Positions 56,032 to 64,000 of a stretch of DNA of 64,000 nt are shown piece after piece. Numbering within the stretch: the stretch's first letter is position 1; every line of letters starts with the position of its first letter. The notes below the pieces were generated by a model. The model saw only the letters and a program-made list of their open reading frames with translations. It had not been told where the DNA came from and made no database searches. Both the position numbers and the translations under genes were made by a program. Source of the stretch: Larix kaempferi (taxonomy: Eukaryota; Streptophyta; Pinopsida; Pinales; Pinaceae). The stretch is taken from NCBI GenBank assembly GCA_027924585.1, contig BSBM01001383.1, positions 3,496,001-3,560,000 of the forward strand, given 5' to 3'.

Positions 56032-57147
56032 TGAGAGTATAGTAAATCTAGCTGCTAGACTTTTAAGATGGCTTGTTCCTCAGTCACAATGCCAGACATC
56101 GAAACATCCTTAGTAATATATGGAAGTAAAGACTTGAGAAACCATTCCAACAGAAACTCTGGAGGAATGTTGGCTTTCACTAACCTCTTCCGTCGATGCC
56201 ACTCTTGAACATGGTCAGAAATGTGCGTGGCCTTATTCTGGCGGAAGGTAGACAAAAGTTCAGTACCAGTATCGTAACGAATCAACAACTGAAATGATCC
56301 AAAAAAACCAAAGCTATCTCATTGAAACCTCTATAAGTGCCCCTAGGCAACTCGACATACCACTTCGTGGCTGCCCCCATGAGGGTGCATTGAAATAGTC
56401 TCAAATGAACATAATCATGATTCAATGAGTTGGATGAGCACCAAAGGTGAAAGGTTGTGATGTGGTCCCCTGGATCCTCACCACTCTTCCCCTCAAACTT
56501 TGGAATGTCCGAAGGGAGATTGGTAGGGACCAAAGGCCAATTAGGATCGTGACACATCGGATCATTCATGAGCTTCGAAAGATCCGGAAGGTTCAGTCGA
56601 GCAAGAAACGAGAGCTGAGGATGTAAAGCTTGATTGTAAGCTTCCATAAAAGGTTGATTATAAGGGCTCGAAGGATAAGAAGGACCATAGGATTGACCAT
56701 GACCGTTAAAATGTTGATTATATAGACTTGACGGACCATAGGCCTGACCATGGCCATAAGGTTGATAACCTCCTCCAACCTGACCCATGTGAGGGTAAGC
56801 AGGTATATATGCGTTTTGAGCATTGTATTGAGGTGGGTTGTAATAAGAGCCAACACCGACTGTATTATAGTAAGGATTTCCACCATAATTATGGGGCATA
56901 TAAGTATTATTCATAGTGGGAACCATGTTGTAATGACCATGATTATAGTGTATGTCCCCACCCCCTACGTAAGCACTATTAGTAGCGTGAGAAGTCGTAT
57001 GGTCACCATGAGGTATATTCCCAACCCCAACGTTGGCATTACTAGTAGCAGGAACGGTGGTATTGTGACCATGAGTATAAGGTATATTTCCACCTCCTAC
57101 ATTAGCATTACTAGTAGTGGTAGCAGACGTAAAATTATATGGTATGT
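56032..57147 (-). pseudogene. gag: Element C gag N-terminal part
   Basis: The same gag as element B: NANVGGGNIPYTHGH units, capsid core (PNWPLVPTNLPSDIPKFEG, FHLWCSSNSLN, AATKWYVELPRGTYRGF) and VTEEQAILKV, with a TAG before QLDLLYSQS. A frameshift sits near 56285. It continues at 46231 across element B, and is cut at 57147 by element D. Confidence 0.9.
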
Positions 57148-58744
57148 TGTAACGTCCCCTTCCATCAATCCGGTGCAAGGAAGGAAACGTTAACCAAACT
57201 ACCAGGCTTATTGGCAAAACTAAGACTCAGTCAATTTCTTTAGAAATGCATGGTTAAATAAAACTTGTGCATACCTATTCATAATCAACAAACACAGCGG
57301 AATTAAACACTATGTATGCACACAGTTTCATCATGCAAACAACATGTAAATAACAACCATTAATTAAGACATTACAGAACATAGAATTAACACAACTTAT
57401 TTAATAAATACAGCGGAATACCCATAATAACATACAAGCAGAAGGGGATGCATCAGCCTATTTCCTTCAGGTAGAATAGTGAAACAATCACATAATAATC
57501 AATCCCATTCTCATGCTATGCACAGGCATCATACCAACTAACTTAAGATAATCATTTCATCCAAGTAACATGAGTAATTTAACATACAGGGCAAACCACA
57601 GAATGAACATCATTCAAACCACAAAGAATACTTATCTTGAAGATGAAATTGTCCAACAACTGGATATGTGAGAGCAACGTTCCACCCAACCATAGATCTC
57701 TGTCCAACGTCTATTCTTTCAGCTGAGAGATCACCCCCGAGTTGGGTTGTGTATCCACTAAGGAGGAACTAGATGGGCTCACTCACAATCATGGTTTCAC
57801 TCAAATGGTCATGCTAAGCCAGCACACAGCTGGGTTTATCAAGCATGCAAATAGCAGAGGAGGAGGGTGCTAGGCCAATGAACTCAACCACAGAGCTACA
57901 GACATCTCAGGCTAAATTCAAGCAATCCAATCCTCTGTTCCAACATCCACACTTGGATTTCTCACCATTCTGTCAACGAATAACTCAAATCCGTCATTGG
58001 TTTTCTGGGCTGCAAAAACTGAGTTTTCCTATGGATTTCGGGGTAGCCAATACTCCCAATTTCGCCCCAAGGTTCATATCTATGGATCCCCCATTGGTTT
58101 TTATTGTCCAATACCAAATCTGGGCATTTTTGGCTCTTCAAAACGTGGGTTCTTGCACAGTTTCGATTTCTGTTTTTTCTCATTGCTGGGAATTTGTTTT
58201 TGGATGGAAAATGATGCTGGTAACTTCCACAATGGAATGGGGATGAGGAAGAATCAATCCCCATGAGGTAGAGTGACTTGTGGTACAAGAAAACAAAGCC
58301 CATACCTGCAATTACGAATTTCTGGGTTGCCCATGCTCCATTAAAGCCATGGACTATTTTCTTCAACCACTTCCTTAAAACAGAATTAAATATCAGCAAG
58401 GAAAGTCAAATGGGTTCTCAAGGTGACATATGGCAGCCTATGGTTCAATCCCATAGCCCCCTCACCACTCCCTAGTGGATACACATGGCCCCTTCTCATT
58501 TGTTGCCTCCATATCTAGTTTTAGTATTTTATTGCATGATGTTTATTTACATCATTTTTATAATGTTCCATGGCCAAATAGCACATGGGTAACATAATGT
58601 CTAATACTTGCCTTTATCTAAAATTCGAGCTTCCACTAGCGGGGGCCTTGGCCTTGAGCTCCACGCTAGGAAAACATACATCACATGTATACAATATTTA
58701 CATTAAAATCTAGTATATCCTAAGGGTCAAAATGGGGTATTACA
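57148..58744 (-). repeat. Element D 3' LTR (1597 bp)
   Basis: TGTAACGTCC...GGTATTACA; same family as the solo LTR 42511-44178. On the element strand it begins TGTAATACCCC next to the polypurine tract. It interrupts the element C gag. Confidence 0.88.
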
Positions 58745-58760
58745 AACCTCTCCCCCTTAG
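58745..58760 (-). other. Element D polypurine tract
   Basis: The minus strand reads AAGGGGGAGAGGTT just before the LTR start. Confidence 0.8.
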
Positions 58761-58859
58761 AATAACACCGTCCTTGGTGTTCCAAGACTTAGGAATACAT
58801 ATACAATTTTCACATCCAAAATTTTCAAAATTTTGCAAATCTGCCCTGCATTCTATCCT

Positions 58860-59325
58860 TTACTTTGAACTTTCAGGACCAAGTCCCTTGGCTTCCATGA
58901 GCTTCTCCTGCTGGTTCTGATCTTTCAGCCCATCCACAAGTCTGAAAACTTTATGGCTGCTGCCCTCTTGATGTTCCCTTGTTGGGCAGTTGTGGAGGCA
59001 ATGATGTCCTCCAAATTTCCAACATTTCACTGGCTGCTTCATCTTTACCTGCTCAATTTCCTTTGAGTCTTCATGCCTGGAACGTTTCTTAATGGATCGA
59101 TTGGACGAATGCCTCATCATTGATCCACTTTCCTTTCCTTTACTGATTGCTCTCATAATGCTTTTTACCTATCTTTGTAGGTAAATAGAGTCCTGCAAAA
59201 CCTTGTGGTTCATCTCATTCTGCCTCTTCTGTATCTTGAGCATTTCTCCAAGATTTTCTTGGGTCTCGTAAATTGTCTGAAGAAGACTTTCAGCCAATTC
59301 CAACAGCCTATGGTCTGCTGCCATG
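58860..59325 (-). pseudogene. gag: Element D short gag-like frame with zinc knuckle
   Basis: It starts MAADHRLLELAESLL (59325); a one-base insertion follows, then a coiled-coil-like QENLGEMLKIQKRQNEMNHK, a TAG, a basic stretch and a knuckle CWKFGGHHCLHNC in which the second Cys is Phe. Ends GPESSK at 58860. Only ~100 bp separate it from the polypurine tract, so no pol can follow it. Confidence 0.65.
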
Positions 59326-60119
59326 GTCATTGTGCATAGCTAGTTCTCAGTATGCTCACAAGTAGCACTTGCTCGTAACAGTTGCAACCAATGGATTAAA
59401 TTTTCACCTGTGAAATTCATCATTACAAGTCTTATTAGGTCAAGCATAACCTAACATTAAAAATCAGTCAATTGTTTTCCTCCAATTGACATGAAGAGCC
59501 CATGCTCTATTCATGAGACTTTCACACTTTTCATGCTTGCCCAGCATACACATGAATTCTTTCATGTTCATCCATTCATAAGAAATTAACTACTTCAGCA
59601 TTCACAATTTATTTCAAGCAAATAAACACACTCTACTTTCAGCCATACATGCATTCAACAATTTTCTGTTTTTATAAATGCATCAATAAAAAGGAAAGAG
59701 AGATCAGTAAGAGTTTTCTTCTCTTAGTCTTGTTCCATTCTGGAACCCACACCACCATTGTGGTTTTCAAGCTCCTAGCCTCTTTCACTTCAACATGAAT
59801 GCTTGACCAACCCTTATTGGCTATGAAACTTAGTGTCTATGGTCTATTTCAGACCTCTCAACCATGGAGTCCCTCCACATGGTTTGTCTACAACTCCCTT
59901 GGCTTCTAGGACCCCTTACAAGTCTAATAGCACCATCATTCATTTATGCGCAAGCTGAGCATTTTAGGACAGTCACATGTCCACACGCATCCTTAAGATG
60001 ATTTCATAGTCATTGCTTCCAGCAATACCTACACTCAAACATTGAATTAATTCACATGTTTAGTTTATTTTCATAGGAAATCATAACCAAATCATATACA
60101 CATGTAGATTCATAAGCAA

Positions 60120-60800
60120 GAGATTACAAGATAACCAAATACTTATCTGCATTGGATGTCTTCACTTTATTCCATAGGGTCCTTGTTGCTTTACAAGCCT
60201 TGGATTTCCTATGGATATAATAACGAATGTTGGGCTAGCACGCATGCTACTCCTCAACCATTCATATAGGCAATGCTAAGTTAGTATGCCGACTGGTTTT
60301 ATCAGACATCTCATTTAGCAATATGCTAAGCCAGTACTCCGACTGTGAATTATCAAGCATTTGAGGGATGTTTGGCCAGCACACCGACTGCTCCATAACA
60401 TTCAAGTAGTTAATTCCCAACTAGTACACCTTCACGCCGACTGGGTTTACCAAACATTTGTAGCACCTAACTAGTTACTCTTTGGATTTACCAAGCACTT
60501 TTAATTCTTTCGGGGTCCTTGCTTCCTGTATTGACCAAGATTTCCAACAAAGAAACAATAGTGCATCAGCCTAACTGTTAGAGGGATTATACTTGAAACC
60601 TTCATTATTCCAAATAAGACATGAATGAAACTGAATACTTATTTGTATTGGGCATTTCCTCTCTGGTTCACAGGGTCTTGCTTTTCCTTTACAAGCCTTG
60701 GGATCCTCCTGCAGACTAGGATGTTTGGATAGCACGCAGGCTGCTCCAAAACATCGAATAATTAATGTCCAACAAGTACACCTTCACGTCGAATTGGAAG
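60120..60800. repeat. Degenerate repeats with CCGACTG motif in element D
   Basis: Units with (C/T)AGCACACCGACTG, GTATGCCGACTGG, GTACTCCGACTG and CACGCCGACTGGG, often followed by TTATCAAGCA or TTACCAA, recur every 50-70 bp at 60270-60500. A ~500-bp-spaced pair (ACTTATCTGCATTGG at ~60145, ACTTATTTGTATTGG at ~60640, each followed by TTTACAAGCCTTGG) frames them. The LTRs of this family contain CAGCTGGGTTTATCAAGCA, a related motif. Confidence 0.6.
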
Positions 60801-61539
60801 GAAACTTCACAATGACCATTTTTAGGTCAATGCTCTACTATGGAGCCAGAGGCATATAACATCCTTTTCATCAATACCTTCACTACCCTTCATAAAACAT
60901 CCCCACAACCTCCACAACATCCTTTCATACACATTAACCCTTCCACCACAACCCCTCACAACAACCTTTTACTTTGTTCCTTTAGTGTGTAGTACCAAAT
61001 TGCATCTGTTTAAGGTGACAACACAAGTAGTATAGGCAAACTTGTCAATGCTGTTATTCAAAAATTATAACCATAATTCATAGCATTCACTATCAAGTAT
61101 TGAAACACCAGGAATGCGTCCATTCCTTTAGAGCGTAATCAATATTGGCATCCCTAACATAACTAATCATCAGAAAGGCGTGCACTCCTCACTGATGGGA
61201 GCTATGCAAGTCCTAATCATACTTCAAGCAGTCTAAATAATGTACATAAATAGAATATGTTTTGCATAGTAATTCTAACAATTAGACTTGCACACATATA
61301 TGTATATATATATTTATATATCATTCAAGGTTTACAGAACACTAATCCATTTGCAGGTGTAGTTCTTTCTTGATTAATGAGGAATGGGGGCTCCCTTCTT
61401 TGAGTTGACAGTCCCTCGGTTTGCCATCCCAACTCCTTTTTACATTCCATATCCCACATATGTCTTACCGACATAATATTTACCATCTCACTCATATTGT
61501 TTACCAATCATGCAGTGTAGATGAGACATTAATAATGTC

Positions 61540-62200
61540 TAATGGCGTTTCACCCAAAACCCATTTCCAAGATATGAGATCCTTCCCATGAAGTTTGGCT
61601 TCTGCAGGCCTTCTCTCATGGTCTTACTGCAATGTGTCTTCCTGGAACACTTAGTAAATAGCCAAACAATCAACAACATTTAACAATACAATTCAATTCT
61701 AATTGTTCCATAACCAATCCATGGTACTAATAATTAAATTCAATATGAATTAGCAACTCTGTCTACTACAGAAATTGATTTCCTTAGCCATGAGGATATC
61801 CTCATATTGCTTGACTCTTGTAAGTGGCACCATTCTGTCCATTATGGATTTATGTTTGCTGCCATACATGAACATTCACTTACAACATGTCCTCCTGACA
61901 CAATTTTACATAAGACAAACAGTCATTAGCAATTATTAGCAAAATTCCAACTAAGAGATTTACAAATCTAAGATTTTCAATCCTTCTTTCTAACAGAGCT
62001 TAGATTTCTCGACCATGAGATTCCTTCTCATAAGCTCTAAATCGAATTTTCAAATCTGCTCCCTACAGAAATTAGATTTGCAACCATGATATTATTTTCA
62101 TAAAATTAAATCAAAACATTTTTAGATCTGTTTCATGCATAAATTAAATTTCACAACCATAAGAACCTTCTCATAACCTTTGGCTTTTGCACATGGTAGA
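61540..62200. repeat. Degenerate hairpin-bearing repeats in element D
   Basis: Units share ACAGAAATTAGATTT-like and ACCATGAG...CTCATAA-like parts. Several fold on themselves: ATGAGGATATCCTCAT near 61782 is a perfect palindrome, ATGAGATTCCTTCTCAT near 62018 an imperfect one; CATAAGAACCTTCTCATA is a weaker member. Confidence 0.55.
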
Positions 62201-64000
62201 GTTCAGTCTTTACTATGGTCAAATCCCCATTTCCATATGTAAGACATTTCTACCTGGAGTCTGAAACTTCCAATCAACCAAACATGCTGTGAGTCCCCAT
62301 GCATAGAATATTTCATTGCTGCAACAGTCAATGAAGCATTTCGGGAATTATAACATTCCATAATTCAAACACTTCTAGATGTTAACATATCAATATCACC
62401 AAACTCATTTATTTCACGTAAATCATTATCATACTAAAATTGCAAGGTACAATCACATCATTTATGCAACTCTGTCCTTTCAACAGAGCACTCTGGGAGC
62501 CTGTCAATCATGACTGCCCTCTTCATTCACTTACTATTCTACAATCATAACCGCCCGTGAAATGATCTCATAATTTTTGACAGTTCATCATTTCATCTAT
62601 TATCTAATTGCAATGGATCATACACATCACAACCGTGCATTCGCACAATGCATCACAACATTTTCAAGTGCATTCATTCAAGGAATAACCACAAGATTTA
62701 TAAAATCTCTTAATGCATATCCATTAAATGCTATCTTGCATTGGTTCATGAATGTTCTACATTCAAACATATTATGACTTAATCAGGACTATCTCGTATA
62801 ACATGCATTACCATAATCAGGACCACCTGTCCTCACTTGCTTTGGTTGTTAAACTCACAATCGACATACTCAAATGGCATGATATAATTTCATATGAATG
62901 CATTGAGATTTCTAAGCAATTATAGGGTGTAAGGATCATTGCCTTCACTTACCCACACCTCAACATACCCGGTAGGTTAACATTCCCATTTGGGCACTCA
63001 ATACCACATGCAAACCAAAATCAACATAGTTCAAACATAGTCGAAGGGATCTTACAAAATTCTCTTTCAACATTCATGCAATTATGCATCAATAACCATT
63101 ACCTGCATGGTTGTCATTAACATCACTTGATGTTACCTGATCGGTTGGCCTCTTACCAAGGCTACACAGTGCTTTTGCCAATCCTCATGATCGTAGATTT
63201 TCTACACCATCCTTTCTTCATAAGGTTGTTGCCTTCATGCAACAACATCATCAACATCTTTAGCCATGCTTCTGTTGTCTTTGGTCCTACAACCAAAACC
63301 AACACCAATAGTGATTATCAACCACAATATTTATCATTAGTGGTTCATTGCATATGTGAAATATCACTACCTTTACCAATATGTAGTGTCATGCATGCAA
63401 AACATATACTCATGCACTGTGCGATGTCTATTAATATGCCAATCAATGCATATTCAGGCCACTCATCTAATCTCTTGCATTTTCAACATTCTCATGCCAT
63501 AATTTTATGCACATAAAGCTTATAAAATATAAATGCAGTTAGCAAGACAGGGGTTAAGGAATTATCCCTTTCCAATCCCTCATCTTTGCATGAAATTCAT
63601 CTTCCACATCATAGCTGTTTCGATTTCATGGCATGCTACTTCCAGGCATGTAATTCTAGAATCTGCCCATATTGACAACAATTTTTCCAAACAGCCAGTG
63701 GCACTTTTCTTCTCCAATTATCTATGATGCATGATAGCTCCATTCAAATTCTGATTATATGCCATTATTCCCTGATGGAAAAGCTTTCTAATGCCTATCC
63801 CCTTGCTCCATTCCGACATCAGGTGTGGAAACTACATCACTTCAAAAATGACAACTTTCACCCCAATTCTGCACATTTTACACAGTTGTATTTTGGTTCC
63901 GAATGCCAACTTCAGCCACCTGTGGAAGAAAATCTATGAAGAATCATGAAAAATTTTCTACCGGGAGAAGTTAGTCCATATAACAAGGAACGCTCAGCAA

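Larger units (their letters stand above)
39487..57147 (-). mobile_element. Element C: Tat-like Ty3/gypsy retrotransposon, minus strand, in pieces
   Basis: Pieces 39487-42510, 44179-46231 and 56027-57147 join into one gag-pol-RNase H order once the solo LTR and element B are removed. Reading frames match across both junctions (IENVYIGDD to FSSEEVSIY; LLYSQS to GILYDII). It is truncated at 39486 by E1 and at 57147 by D, so its LTRs are not seen. It is the oldest layer. Confidence 0.92.
57148..64000 (-). mobile_element. Element D: LTR retrotransposon with mostly noncoding interior, partial
   Basis: 3' LTR at 57148-58744, polypurine tract next to it, a short gag-like zinc-knuckle frame, then about 4.7 kb without a recognisable gene to the window end. 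The other LTR and PBS lie outside. The interior resembles large non-autonomous (LARD- or TR-GAG-like) elements, but pol could lie outside the window. Confidence 0.75.
59326..64000 (-). other. Element D noncoding interior
   Basis: AT-rich, no long or conserved frame on either strand. Two families of degenerate internal repeats are annotated separately; the rest shows nothing I can name. Confidence 0.6.

Noticed and set aside
62577-63939. Several 60-130-codon frames near the right end
   Set aside because: AT-rich element D interior; no conserved motif, no support from position or composition.

Overview
The window is a densely nested pile of plant LTR retrotransposons. I see no host gene, tRNA or rRNA. 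The pol lineages, the initiator-Met and TGGCGACTCC-type primer binding sites (PBS), and the very large nested insertions point to a big plant genome. A Penelope-like (GIY-YIG) retroelement fragment suggests a conifer, because Penelope-like elements in seed plants are, to my knowledge, described chiefly from conifers. That species call is inference.

Layers, oldest to youngest where target-site duplications (TSDs) and interrupted reading frames allow ordering. (1) Element C, minus strand, Tat-like Ty3/gypsy, is the base layer; its pieces lie at 39487-42510, 44179-46231 and 56027-57147. (2) Four elements landed in C: E1 (chromovirus with chromodomain, minus strand, 1-39486 with the far end outside the window), a solo LTR (42511-44178, TSD TCATC), element B (plus strand, 46232-56026, TSD CAGAC) and element D (minus strand, from 57148 past the window end). 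(3) The 3.45-kb upstream LTR of E1 is split into four pieces by further insertions: an unresolved segment X, an element of about 580 bp (22800-23378, TSD TTATG) and element F (Tat-like, minus strand, 23802-37669, TSD GTTTA). (4) Element A (full length, minus strand, 9228-22003, TSD GTATG) sits in X. A 741-bp solo LTR (30124-30864, TSD AAAGG) and the Penelope-like fragment (about 28364-29362) sit in F.

E1 carries gag, protease, RT, RNase H, integrase and chromodomain, all broken. A has an N-terminally extended gag with four to five zinc knuckles, a capsid-like domain between protease and RT, and a third reading frame of about 938 codons, ending in coiled coil, between integrase and the 3' LTR. 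B, C and F are related: they share the gag core, a DEG-type protease and a PWxxxxHRS motif, and B and F share the 3' noncoding domain. B has lost RT, RNase H and integrase. C has an extra RNase H-like domain after integrase, while its ordinary RNase H lacks catalytic aspartates. D is mostly noncoding in this window, with a short zinc-knuckle frame beside its 3' LTR.

The most interesting parts are the Penelope-like fragment with two tandem hammerhead-ribozyme-like motifs (29155-29193 and 29247-29285), the unusual architecture of A, the RNase H arrangement in C, and the 64-bp minisatellite in the leader of F.
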